Of a stretch of DNA of 64,000 bases, positions 12,981-23,949 are shown one piece after another. The notes below the pieces were generated by a model that was not told where the DNA came from, ran no database searches, and worked only from the letters and a program-made list of their open reading frames with translations. Numbering within the stretch: the first letter of the stretch is position 1; the number at the start of each line of letters is the position of its first letter. The stretch comes from Tillus elongatus (taxonomy: Eukaryota; Arthropoda; Insecta; Coleoptera; Cleridae): contig OZ023262.1 in NCBI GenBank assembly GCA_964006375.1, positions 200,904,778 through 200,968,777 on the forward strand. Reading direction: 5' to 3'. Made by a program: the position numbers and the translations under genes.

Positions 12981-15900
12981 ATTCGCGGGGCAACTGCGGG
13001 TGGGCCAGATCAACCTTCAGCATAGCCGGGATGCCACTGGGGAGCTAGCAAAGCTCCTCGCAGGCGGTCCAGGCGGCGTAGTGTTGATTCAAGAGCCTTA
13101 TGTGTTTAGGAAGCAAGTTAGAGGGCTTGGAGGAATTGGCTTCAACATCCTCATCGGTGGTGAAGCACAGGAAGAACAACCAAGGACATGCATACTGGCG
13201 TCGAGGGATCTGGACGTGATGTTGCTGCCGCAGCTCGGGTCCAGGGACGTCACAGCAGCTGTCCTGGAGTATAAGGTGAGTAATATTAGGCTTAAGGTTC
13301 TGATGTGCAGCCTTTATGTTCCCTACGATCGGCGGGGGCTGCCTCCGTCGGAGGAATTGGTGCGTATCGTCGATTACGCGAGGGAGCATGGGCTACAACT
13401 GATAATAGGCTGCGATGCCAATTCTCACCACAGATTGTGGGGCAGCACGGATACCAACCCACGCGGTGAGGCTCTATTAGAGTACTTGGCTACAACGAAC
13501 CTAGAGGTATTAAATAGAGGTACAGCTCCAACGTTTGTCAATCGTATCCGACAGGAGGTGATCGACATTACGTTAGCGAGCAGAGGAATAACGGAGGATA
13601 TATCTAACTGGAGGGTGACGGAACACATATCAATGTCTGATCATCGTATGATCAGCTTTGAATTGGATGTGGACCGTGAGAGTTCTCCCCCCAGGAGAAA
13701 TCCAAGGAAGACCGACTGGGATGCCTATCTAATAGGCCTCGGTGGGTCGCCAAGGAGCCCAGAGGGGAGTAGACTCTCTATAGAGGCATTAGATAGCGAG
13801 GTCGAGGCCCTAGAAGGGAAAATAATGGCAGCCTACGAGGCCGCGTCACCACTTAGGGGGGAACCGTCCATCAAAGTTAGATGGTGGAACAAGGATCTCG
13901 CCGTACTACGCGGGCGGACTCGGAGGGCCTTAAACCGAGCCGTCCGAGAATCGGGTGAAGCGGCCTGGGACGAGTTTAGGACTGCCAGAAGGGAGTTTAA
14001 GAAGGAATTACGCCGGAGTAAGCGAGCTGGTTGGCGCGCGTACTGCGGGGAAGTCAATTCCCTGCCTGACGCAGCCAGGCTGGTGAGAGTACTCAAACAA
14101 GAGTTAGGTAGTAATGTAGGATCTTTAAGGAAACAGGACGGGAGCTGGACAAGCACCGGTGAGGAGACCTTGCGTCATCTCGCCGAAGTTCACCTTGAGG
14201 GCGGTGGAGCCGTCACGGAGGCTGCCGAACCGGGCCGGTGGACAGTCCCGAATGCGGACTGGCAGCTGGCGGAGGAGGTGGTCACAGATGGCTCTATAAC
14301 CTGGGCGGTGAGCGAGTTCGCTCCATTCAAATCCGCAGGCTGCGATGGGATTTTTCCAGCCCTGCTCCAGAGGGGCCTGGATATACTGCTTCCCAACATA
14401 AGGGAGGTTTTTCGGGCCAGCCTGGCGTGGGGCTACGTCCCAAAGGCCTGGCGCCGGGTTAGGGGGGTCTTCATTCCCAAACCGGGAAGGGAGGACTACA
14501 CGCTGGCCAAGGCGTACAGGCTAATCAGCCTAACATCCTTCCTACTTAAGGCATTGGAAAAGTTAGTAGATAGGTTTATGTTGGGAGGGATCCTCAAGGA
14601 TCATCCCTTCCACAAAGGTCAGCACGCGTACCAGCGGGGGAAATCGACGGAGACGGCGCTCCACGCTGTGACGCGGAAGGTGGAAAGGGCTCTACACTAC
14701 GGGGAGAGCACATTAGCTGTGTTCTTCGATGTGGAGGGGGCCTTTGATAAGGCAAGGACGGATACGGTCTGTAACGCCCTACAGGAGAGGGGAACGCCGA
14801 GGTCCCTAATAAGCTGGGTGGCGAGCATGCTGGGGGACAGGAGAGTGTCGCTGACCTTGAGGGGCCGAGGGCTGGACGTTGGGGTGACGGGCGGCTGTCC
14901 CCAGGGGAGCTGCCTTTCGCCTCATCTATGGTGTCTGGTCATGGACGGCCTCTTGGAGCGGCTCTCTGAGAAAGGCTTCTACGCACAGGCGTACGCTGAT
15001 GATGGGCTGGTCTTAGTCACCGGCAAATTCCTCGGCGTCGTCTGTGAGTGCATGCAAGCTGCCTGTAGCATAATCGAAAGGTGGTGTGGTGAGCAGGGAC
15101 TCTCCGTAAACCCGGCGAAGACGGAGATGATTCTATTTACCAAGAAGAGGAAGGTAGAGGGGTTCAGGGCGCCCGTGATGTTTGGAAAACCTTTAGCTTT
15201 AGTGCGGGAGGTCAAATATCTGGGGGTGATCCTGGACCCGAAACTAACATGGGGGTCGCAAATAGAACGAGTTGTGAGGAAGGGAGTAGCGACCCTCTGG
15301 CAGCTGCGTCGTGTGATAGGGAGGACCTGGGGAGTTAACCCCCGGATCCTTCATTGGATCTACACTGCGATCGTCAGGCCGAGAATCCTCTATGGGGCGT
15401 TGGTCTGGTGGTGTGGTGTGAACCAAACAACCAGCAGGAAGCTGGCCAAACTCCAAAGGCTGGCTATCCTGGGTATCACAGGCGCTATGAGGACGACACC
15501 CTCAGCCGCACTAGAGGTCCTGTTGATGCTGCCACCGCTTCCCATCTGTATCAGAAGGGAGGCTATGGCGTCGCATCTTAGGATCCGGGACTCAGGTAAC
15601 TGGAGCGGAGAGGGAGCAGTAATAGGGCATGCAAGAGTCGCCAAGGAGGTGGAAAAGGAAATTCCGATTTCCGCCATAAAGGTGAGGGATGCCGAGGACG
15701 ATATTAGGTTGACTAGGCCATACACCCTCAGGATCCCCAGTAGGGATCAGTGGAGGGAAAATGAGGTTACATTCCAGCCCGCAAGCCTGGTCTGTTTCAC
15801 CGACGGATCGCGGCTGGAGGACCAGCAATCCTCCGGGGCAGGAATATACATCGAGGGCCTGGGGGTGCGCGAGAGCTATGCTCTTGGCGCATACACCACG

Positions 15901-16644
15901 GCATTCTAAACAGAGGCGTATGCTATCCTGTCTGTGGCCAATAGACAGGATGTGAAGATGAGTCCCGAGAAATGTGTGTGCATTTGCTCGGATAGCCAGG
16001 CGGTCCTCCGGGCAGTCTGCGCGGCCAGAATCAGGTCACCCCTGGTTCAGGAGTGCGCTGACGCCCTCAGAGGGCTAGCCAGGACGAAGGAGGTGCAACT
16101 GGTGTGGGTTCCGGGACACTGTGGCGTGGCGGGGAATGAGGTGGCGAATAATCTCGCAAAGCTTGGTTCCCGGCGGCCGTTCTGTGGCCCGGAGCCTGCG
16201 ATAGGCATAAGTAGGAAGACAGTCTCTGTCGTCTTAGACAGGTGGACCGAGGAAGCAATGGAGAGGCACTGGGGGTCGGTTGATGGCTGCAGGCAGGCGA
16301 GGGACTTCGTGGAGGGGCCGGACAGAGATAAAGCTGTCTGGCTACTCGGAAGGAGTCGACCTGCGCTTCGCCGCATCCTCGGGGTGCTGACAGGCCACTG
16401 CGCCCTTAGAAGACACCTCACATTGATAGGCGTAGAGAGGGATCCCATTTGCCAGGAATGTGGCGAGGATGAAGAAAAGTCCTACCACTACCTGTGTGAA
16501 TGCGAGGCTTTTGGGAGTCTTCGAGCAGAATTGTTCGGATCAAGGACTCTGCAGAGGAATCAGGTAAGTACCGTCCAATTGAAGACCGTCACGGCCTTCA
16601 TCTCGAGGTCGAGGCGGTTTGGCGACGGAACCGAGGAAGAGTAG
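12895..16644 (+). pseudogene. LOA ORF2: endonuclease, reverse transcriptase, RNase H
   Basis: One frame stays open from 12895 to 16644 except for a TAA at 15907-15909. The apurinic-type endonuclease shows INLQHS, IQEPY, GCDANSHHRLWGST and SDHRMISFEL. The RT shows FIPKPGRED, AVFFDVEGAFD, GCPQGSCLSP, the catalytic AYADDG (about 14992-15006) and KYLGVILDPKLTWG. RNase H follows with CFTDGS, CSDSQAVLRAV and WVPGHCGVAGNE, and then a CHC finger around CQECGEDEEKSYHYLCECEA. This domain order with RNase H fits LOA/I-group LINEs. The stop falls inside RNase H just before TEAYAI. The usual catalytic Asp in the ADELA-like motif is Asn (codon 16147-16149), so RNase H is doubly impaired. ORF2 overlaps ORF1 by about 85 bases. 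Confidence 0.92.
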
Positions 16645-16789
16645 AGCATGGTTGCTGGGTTGCTGGGGTTGGCAAAAAGGGCCCATTGTGGCCTACTTGC
16701 TTGGCGTTGGCCTCCCCACCACTGCTACTACTACTACTACTAGGTAAGTTGCCAAAATTTAAGATCTTTTGCTTTACTAACTTTCTATA

Positions 16790-17116
16790 AACCGTTGGAT
16801 GCAGCAGGATGGTTGTTCAAGCCATTTTTCACTGGGAGCACGCAACATCATTGATAACCTGTACCCTGGAGAGTAGATCGGGAGAAAAGGGCCTATGGTT
16901 TGGCCGCCTCTATCCCTACAGTTGACACCTCTGGACTTTTTCTTTGTGACCGGATCAAAGACCTCGTTTTTGGACATCCACCAGCAACAAAAGATGATAT
17001 GGAGTTGCGAATTCGGAAGCCTGCCAATCGTTGAACGGCGTAGAAATCTTGAGAGCTGCCGACAGCGTTTGAACAGGAATCCAGGAATGTGTGAACCAAT
17101 GTGGAAGACACTTTGA
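16790..17116 (+). pseudogene. Mariner transposase C-terminal relic
   Basis: Frame-broken residues include QQDGCSSHFSLGARNIIDN (second-Asp block), IGRKGPMVWPP, LTPLDFFF (third-Asp block), DRIKDLVFGHPPATKDDM and a terminal CGRHFEHL. That order matches the C-terminal half of the DD41D-like transposases elsewhere in the window. The N-terminal half is absent, so the mariner was truncated, and the LOA element sits at its left. Confidence 0.75.
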
Positions 17117-17419
17117 ACATTTATGAACGCTCACGTTTTCTGTCATCCGTCCCCCCACACACAACAGCCACGTCCTTGTCATTAGGTCTGGTTTATATTA
17201 GGAGCAATTAAAAAAAATTCAACGTTAATGGTGACATCTATCGAGAAAGTGATGCGGAAAAAGTTTCTAATTTTTTAAAATGTAACCCAAATCTGTAATA
17301 ATAAAATACAATGTTCCATTTAGAAATCCAATATTTGGGTCAGAACGGTTTGTACCGGAAGTTGAGTCTATCACCAATCGATAGAGCGTACCCGTTTTGG
17401 GTAACCAAACATATCTTTT
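17117..17419. other. No gene seen
   Basis: AT-rich spacer, presumably the 3' flank of the mariner relic. No clear inverted terminus was found. Confidence 0.35.
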
Positions 17420-17459
17420 TTAGCGATTTTTTTTTAATTCGCTAATTAAGAGATCTGTG

Positions 17460-17555
<96 letters not shown>

Positions 17556-18100
17556 CCGACCGATACCTCAAAAAATAATAGACCAATCTTGATCAAAGTT
17601 GGTGAGTACCTTCTTTTTGCAAGTGGCTTGGATAAGTTCGTTAGCCAGGAAAATCGGGCCAGGTTTTCCTGGAAAATTTTGTGTTTTCTTTCTAAAAAAT
17701 TCATATCTCCGGAAATAACAAAGTAAGGGCAACCAAATTTGGTACACGTGTTTGTATCATAAACTCTATACCAAAATTTATGTCTCTAGCTTTAAAGACA
17801 AAGAAGTTATGGGCAGTTAAAGAAATACATTTTGGAGTTTTCCTCAAAACGTTAAACTCGCAATTTTAAACGTCAAAATTGGCAATGTTTAGGCAAAGAA
17901 CGTGAAACAAATACGAATTTTAAAAAGAAAATGCTGCAAGAGGAGTGTTCTGCAAACCCTTAAGTTTCAGACTCAACCGTCATTGCCCTTGATTTTACTA
18001 AAATATATACAGAAAATTCATTTCAAATAGGGTCTATTTCTCTGATGCTTTCGCTGTCGGTTTAGTGAAGTTTGTGGTTTAACGGTCTATATAATTTTTA
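17420..18100 (+). repeat. Repeat family A, long copy with (TA)n
   Basis: A worn hairpin precedes (TA)n at 17461-17554. After the array come the shared block (GGCTTGGATAAGTTCGTTAG) and a second block (AACGTCAAAATTGGCAA, then TTTCTCTGATGCTTTCGC) that recurs at 44098-44385 and in part at 48480-48660. It is non-coding. Confidence 0.7.
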
Positions 18101-18721
18101 ACTAATTTTCGTAGAACAAATTCGTTAATGCGTTTTTGCATTTTTTATCGAAATATGATGCGGGCGATATGCGTTTGTAAGAAAAAAATCTGCACGTAGT
18201 AAGTTCGTTTTGGTAACGAATTTTCGGTAAATTTGCAGTTTAGCTCCCGAACGCTTTTCAAAAAACTGTTTTCTGAAACCTGCCTAGGGCCCCCCCTCGA
18301 TCCACAAACCCCAAGAAAAATTTCTTGTTCACACCCCCAAGGAAGTTACGGGACCAGGAGTAAGTAGGGGTGTATAATTGTTTAGCTAATTTTCGTAGAA
18401 CAAATTCGTTAATGCATTTTTTATCGAAATATGATGCGTTTGTAAGGAAAAATCGGGACGCAGTAGGTGCGTTTTGGTAGCGAATTTTAGGTAAATTTGC
18501 AGTTTAGCTCCCGAACGCTTTCCGAAAAATTGTTTTTATAAACCTGCCTAGGGCCCCCCTGGATCCACAAACCCCAAGAAAAATTTCTTGTTCACAGTTC
18601 CCTAGGAAGTTACGGGACCAGGAGTGAGTAGGAGTGTATAATTTTTTTTTGCTAATTTTCGTAGAACAAATTCGTTAATGCATTTTTTCATTTTTTATCG
18701 AAATATGATGCGTTTGTAAGA
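18101..18721 (+). repeat. Tandem ~270-bp units containing family-B-like termini
   Basis: GTAGAACAAATTCGTTAATG recurs at 18111, 18395 and 18661, spacings of 284 and 266 bp. Each unit contains a family-B-like terminus (at about 18190, 18455 and 18725), GTTTAGCTCCCGAACGCTTT, and a CCCC-rich stretch followed by GGAAGTTACGGGACCAGGAG. The third unit continues into the foldback. Confidence 0.8.
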
Positions 18722-19622
18722 AGAATATCTGGACGCAGTAAGTGAGTTTTGGTAGCGAATTTTCGGTAAAATTTACAGTTTAGCTCCCGAACGCTTTTCA
18801 AAAAATTGTTTTCAAAAACCTGCCTAGCCCCCCCCCCCCTGGTTCCACAAACCCCAAGAAAAAATGCTTGTCACACCCCCCAAGGAAGTTACGGGACCAG
18901 GAGTGAGTAGGGGTGCTGGGCGGGGTAGGTAGTAAAAAGGAAATATGAGCAGAAAACTCGAATAAAACGGGTTTGAAAGCTATCTTGTTCACATCTTGAA
19001 GCCATATCTCCCTTAAACCCTGCCTACCCCGCCCAGCACCCCTATCCCTCAAGTGCCGTAACTTCCACGGTAGGTAGGAACAAGACACTTTTCTTGTGGT
19101 TTATGCAGCGAGGGTGGTTGTATGCACGCGAGGGTGAAGGAAAATCCCCACGACGAAGTAGACACCCTCCAACCTCTCACCCCAGCCACAAGTCGAGCGG
19201 GGGGGGGGGGCTGCTTCGTCGTAGGCACCCCCACCCCCCTCTCGTGTGCATACAACCACCCTCGTTGCATAAACCACAATAAAAACTTCTTGGTCATACC
19301 CCACAAGGGAATTACGTGACCTGTGGCAAATAGGGGTGCTGTGCGGGGTTGGCAGGGTTAAATAGGGATATGGCTTCCAATAGACAGCTTTCAAGCAGTT
19401 TTCTTCGCATTTTCTGCTCATATTTCCTTTTTACTACCTATCCCGCCCAGCACCCCTATTCACTCCCAGTCCCGTAACTTTCTTGGGGGGTGTGAACAAG
19501 AAATTTTTCTTGTGGTTTGTACATCCAAGTGAGGTCCTAGTATTGTTCCTGAAAACATTTTTTTATAAGCGTTCGGGAGAAAAAAAATTCGCTACCATAA
19601 CGCACTTGCTGTGTCCGGAACT
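18722..19622. mobile_element. Foldback element, ~0.9-kb imperfect palindrome
   Basis: The left arm starts with family-B terminus GGACGCAGTAAGTGAGTTTT and the right arm ends with its inverse (19585-19622). The arms pair over most of their length. Examples are GTAAAAAGGAAATATGAGCA (18931) against its complement near 19418-19437, and GTGGTTTATGCA-type sequence against TGCATAAACCAC (19265). Within the left arm GCTGGGCGGGGTAGG is itself inverted at 19025-19039, so hairpins are nested. The centre is near 19190-19210 beside a run of G. It is non-coding. Confidence 0.8.
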
Positions 19623-19683
19623 TTTTTCTTTGGAGCATTTAGTAGGCTAATAAACGACTGGTACGGATAGTCAGATTCACCCC

Positions 19684-19684
<1 letters not shown>

Positions 19685-19752
<68 letters not shown>
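19685..19752. repeat. (TA)n microsatellite
   Basis: About 68 bp of TA, just right of the foldback element. Confidence 0.95.
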
Positions 19753-19756
<4 letters not shown>

Positions 19757-20077
19757 TGAGCATGTAATGTCTGAAACTGACATCGGATATGTATTCAAGA
19801 AGCTCTAGTTTGAGAGTTGCGCCCATGTAAATAAATCAAGAACTCGAAAGTTGGTACCTCACTATAATCGATATTTTCTTTGCAAAAGTTCGATAAAAGC
19901 ACAAATTACTCTATATATTAAACGCTAGGGGCCAAGCAACATTCCTATGTGAACTTTCAGAATTAGCTCCATGTCGACAATCACGCATGAGGGTATATGA
20001 GGTATATGCTGAAACACTCTGTGTTTGGCAGGATTATGCCATTAAAGCCAAAGAGCGCAAATAAAATAACTATTATT
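19753..20077. other. No recognisable feature
   Basis: Unannotated AT-rich DNA between the microsatellite and the SINE. Confidence 0.35.
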
Positions 20078-20088
20078 AATAACCGGTA

Positions 20089-20445
20089 GTTCTTCGGTTG
20101 TTCAGTGGTAAAAACGTGTGCCTCTGAACAGAAGGGTACTGGGTTCGAGTTCAGGGTACTCCTTTCACTTTTTCAATACATACTGTACAATTAACATCAA
20201 CCGAGGTTGTGGCATTGTATTTGAGCAAGTTGAATGTCTGCACGTTCCGCCCTTCGGAGGGGGCGTAAAGTTGTTGGTTTAATGACCATGCGATGTTGGG
20301 CACGTTAAAGATCCCTACCCTCCTTACAGAAAGGCAGGGATTCGAAAAAATTTCCAGAATAGTGAGGTGAAACTGCGCCCTGGCGTCAGTGATTGGCCAT
20401 AGTCGCGGAAATAGACCGACGTTAAATAAATAAAAACACTCACAA
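20089..20445 (+). repeat. Full-length tRNA-derived SINE with 11-bp target-site duplication, copy 3
   Basis: AATAACCGGTA flanks the element on both sides (20078-20088 and 20446-20456), so its ends are known: 357 bp. The head holds an A-box-like TTGTTCAGTGGT (20098-20109) and a B-box GGTTCGAGTTC (20142-20152), the two parts of an RNA polymerase III promoter. The body has GAATGTCTGCACGTTCCGCC, GGCACGTTAAAGATCCCTAC and TGGCCATAGTCGCGGAAATA. It ends in AAATAAATAAAAACACTCAC. This copy is the best reference for the family here. Confidence 0.92.
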
Positions 20446-20456
20446 AATAACCGGTA

Positions 20457-21367
20457 AGCAACTTGCGCAATAAACTTTCTTAAACAGAATTTGTTCAACA
20501 TAAAGTGACTAGCAACACTTAATTTACCTGATATTTGAAAATTACAATATAATTAATAATCTTCTAATCAAATTTGTCACGTATGGTTTCACATAAGAAC
20601 ATGTATTTGGAAACAGCATCGAAATGTGACAAATAATAGCCACCCATTCCTCTTATAAGTCGATAGCATCATTCTAAACTGTGATAATAATCTGTGCTGC
20701 GTTTATGTAACAAAATGTAGAACGGATGTATTAACAGAGCACACGATGTAACGTAATTTTTCCAGAAGAAATATTGGACAGGATATTTAATGTTTCAATG
20801 TTACGATGTTGTACTTAATAAATCAGAGGAATTACCAATAGCCAAAACAAAAGGACAGCTAGTATCATTTGCATGATTTCATAAGTTCACACTTTACTGT
20901 AAACATTAGAGTAAATGTCTAATAACAAAATTTAATGAGAAGTGAAAGTAAAAATTTACAAGCGTCAAATTAAAAGAGCAAACATTTACTTGACTTGTAC
21001 ATCAATCTCTGTACAAGAAATGGTTATAAGACGTTAAAAGTTAAATGATGGGAAGAAGTGTCAAGGTCTTCCATAACACCGTTTAACTTAATTATTGTTA
21101 CTAAATTCTGAAATATGTTACTTTCATTATGCGTGGTAAAACTTGTTAACAATACTTTATTTTTAACGGAAGAAAGATTGAATGTCATTATCACAGTCTA
21201 AGGGCGATGTCGCCTTGTGGACGCAATCATAATTATCTCTCTCTCTTTCTCTCTCTATCTCTCTCTCCAGCTCTTTACATACCATGGTATCTATCGCATT
21301 TTATTAATTGGAGCAGATTTCTCAGAAGTCTTCCTGTTAGCCTATCCTTCTCTGTTTCCCAAGTATA
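20457..21367. other. No gene seen
   Basis: AT-rich sequence with no supported ORF. A short CT-rich tract lies at about 21235-21270. Confidence 0.4.
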
Positions 21368-23428
21368 CAGTCTGTCCCAAATTTGATGCTCACCATTGGC
21401 ATATTGGAAACTGTAAAAGCTATGATATGGGTTAAATCGGGGAACTTTTACCAATTTTGTGCTTATTTCAGATCTGTTGAGAAATCAAGGGTTACTGTAA
21501 TCGTTTTTGAGATGTTTGAAAAAAAAAATGAAAAAATTTTCGAATTTCTTTTTGCGCCTAGTTGAATACCTTTGATCTGAGACTTCATGAAACCTTTGGT
21601 ACGACTCAGATGTCTTAAAATGTTTTATTGCCAATATATGTATTATTTTGAAAGCTTCTTTGAATTTGACTTGATACATACGTTAGTGAGTTATCTAGGT
21701 CGACAAGGACCGTGCCTGTGTTCGTCCGTCATCCTTGAGAAGGCAATACCTCCAATACTCCTGTTCGTGTATTTTTATCATATCTGTGGTCATTACACGG
21801 TAGTGTTATCATTGGCATTGTTGTTCATATTGTTGTCTCTTTTTATCTCTGGCTGACAGGCAGTTACGTTCTATGGTTATTAGTTGGGAAACCGCACTAC
21901 TTAATGCCTTTTGGTTGGCATGACTGCGAATTGGCCGTTGTGCGCATGTGTGTGTGGAGAAACGTTCCAGAACGTTTTTGGCGAAGGTCATTCTTGTATT
22001 GCGAGCTATAGTAGCCGTAGTGTGGAAGCCATTTTTGTCACTGCTTTTGGAATCATCTCTGTGCGCAGGATTACACCCGGATTAGTTAGAACATTCTTCG
22101 GTCGCTGCCATATCGGTATAAGTAATCATCGATGGTACGACACACGAGGTAGTGGAGTTGATGTTGTCTGAGGGCCGTCCAGAGTAGTGACACGGAGAAG
22201 ACAATAGGAACGCTGCCGGAGGTCATTGTAGAATATACAAGGTACCATCCGCAATCTGCAGATTGGACGCTGGCCGAGTTCGTAGTAGAATCGTTCAATT
22301 GTCAGGGTCATCTGGATTGGTTAGGGTGTGCCTGAAACTTCCGTCTAGGGTACCGAGGACCATTACTCCCTGGAGAACGGGACTATATGAGTATACAATT
22401 ATCATATCATCATATCATGTGTTTTCTTTCAGTGTATTAGTGCAATTGCAGTGCTATAAATTGCCTTATCAAATATTATTTTTTGTGTATGCTGCTTTGC
22501 CATTTCAACTAGTCAGATAAGTTATTCTGACGTATGGTAACCTAAAATGTCACCGTCAGCCATGACCTACCTTTAATCAGCGTACTGAAGGGAAGGCCAC
22601 CTTGTTACCTGCCACTTCCATATTTGGTGGACTAACTAGTCATTTTAATTTAACCTTGTCGTGACAACTGTCACCCTTATTTTGAATATCAGGGGGTGGA
22701 TGGCTTCAACGTAGTTTTGTTTAACTCAACCTGTATGTAGTAATCTGTCACTTTTTACTAGAGATATAACCCCACTAATAACGCTCACGTTATTATTTCA
22801 AGTTTGTTGACTTACAAGGTCGTTTATGGTAGTGTTTGTGGTCAGTACGAAAATTATTTTGCAACGGGGCTTTACATATGAGTGTTTATTTATGTAATTT
22901 AGAACAGCCAGTAAATCTTGTCATTGTTTTTTCTTGCGAGGACGCTTCACGAGCCTCGCAATTTTATAACTGGAGTTTTAGGTTACTCGTTACGTATGTG
23001 TCACCATTGTCGTTGTTCAGGCTCCCCAAGCGAATCCTTTTAACTATATTTAACTTGTTATTGTACTGTAATGTACACTTTTTTGTGAGCTCACATTAAA
23101 GTTATTAACAGCCGATGTTATTTAAGCACCATTGGTTTGCCCATATATTATGCAGTCACTATTCATGCCAAAATTTGCGTCTGCAATTTTTTTAAAAAAA
23201 GTAAAGGTCTCGGCAGTCTCAGATCAAAGTTTACTCAGCTTGGGCGCACAAACAAATTCACTAAACTTTTGTTTTTCTCAAGTATCTCAAAAACGATCCA
23301 AGCTGGCCTTGATTTCTCACCGGATCTGAAATGGGCACACAATTTGATAACCATTTCCTCATTAACCCTGTTGTATTTTTTACAGTTTCCGAGATATTAG
23401 TGGTGAGCATCGCATTTAAGACACACTG
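21368..23428. mobile_element. Mariner-like long-TIR element M4 without recognisable transposase
   Basis: It is bounded by TA, begins CAGTCTGTCCCAAATTTGAT and ends with the inverse of a related sequence (GGTGAGCATCGC, then GACACACTG). Left and right ends pair for about 165 bp, including GGAAACTGTAAAA and ATCGTTTTTGAGAT. The 1.7-kb interior shows no DUF4817 or catalytic motifs in any frame. It is therefore non-autonomous, or carries unrelated cargo. Confidence 0.75.
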
Positions 23429-23949
23429 TATATATTTTAAATGGTGTTCTCAGAAAGTTACGAGAGTATGTTGATCTAATATGCAACATTTCAGGCGACA
23501 ATGTGCTTCCTTCAGGGTGTGTACAAAATGTATAGTTATTGTCTGTGATGTTTTAGTATAATACAAACCCACACTGGATGTATGATCGTAGCGAGTCTTT
23601 ATTTAACTAACATAACATTTGGTTCCCTAAATTAGTGAGATACAACAGGTTAGTCAGCAACATCAGAAGTCGGCGTGTCAGTGCACAAGGAATCATTGCA
23701 ATCACTGCCGCTGAGGCCATATTGGGAAACAGGCTGTTGGTGACAATTAAGTGATGAAAATTTACCATACATAACCCGTCTTCTTTTGAAAAAACAAGCA
23801 AAATAAGAAAGACCCCTGACAAAACAAACAACTAAATAATCAAACACCATATTCGACTTTAGTAGTTTAACCGGTTTCAAATCTTGTAAACTGGCTATGG
23901 CTATACATAAGGTGATTAGCAAGATATAAATGACACGCAGGATAAAGAA
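23429..23949. other. Unassigned DNA, possible LTR remnant
   Basis: A stretch around 23520-23620 (AATACAAACCCACACTGGAT) has weak similarity to 7870-7915. No LTR pair or coding region could be established. Confidence 0.25.

Larger units (their letters stand above)
10757..16740 (+). mobile_element. Full-length LOA-clade LINE with 13-bp target-site duplication
   Basis: The element starts at GGGGGTGTGG and ends in a short (CTA)n tail (about 16726-16740). TAGGTAAGTTGCC occurs immediately before it (10744-10756) and after it (16741-16753), a clean target-site duplication. The interior is strikingly GC-rich compared with the window. It encodes ORF1 with a DUF4780-like domain and a long ORF2 with endonuclease, RT and RNase H. 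The preserved duplication and mostly open ORF2 indicate a fairly recent insertion. It lies left of a mariner transposase relic. Confidence 0.9.

Noticed and set aside
21217..21435. Short ORF near a CT-rich tract
   Set aside because: No motif, overlaps the left end of M4, and is of chance length for this base composition.
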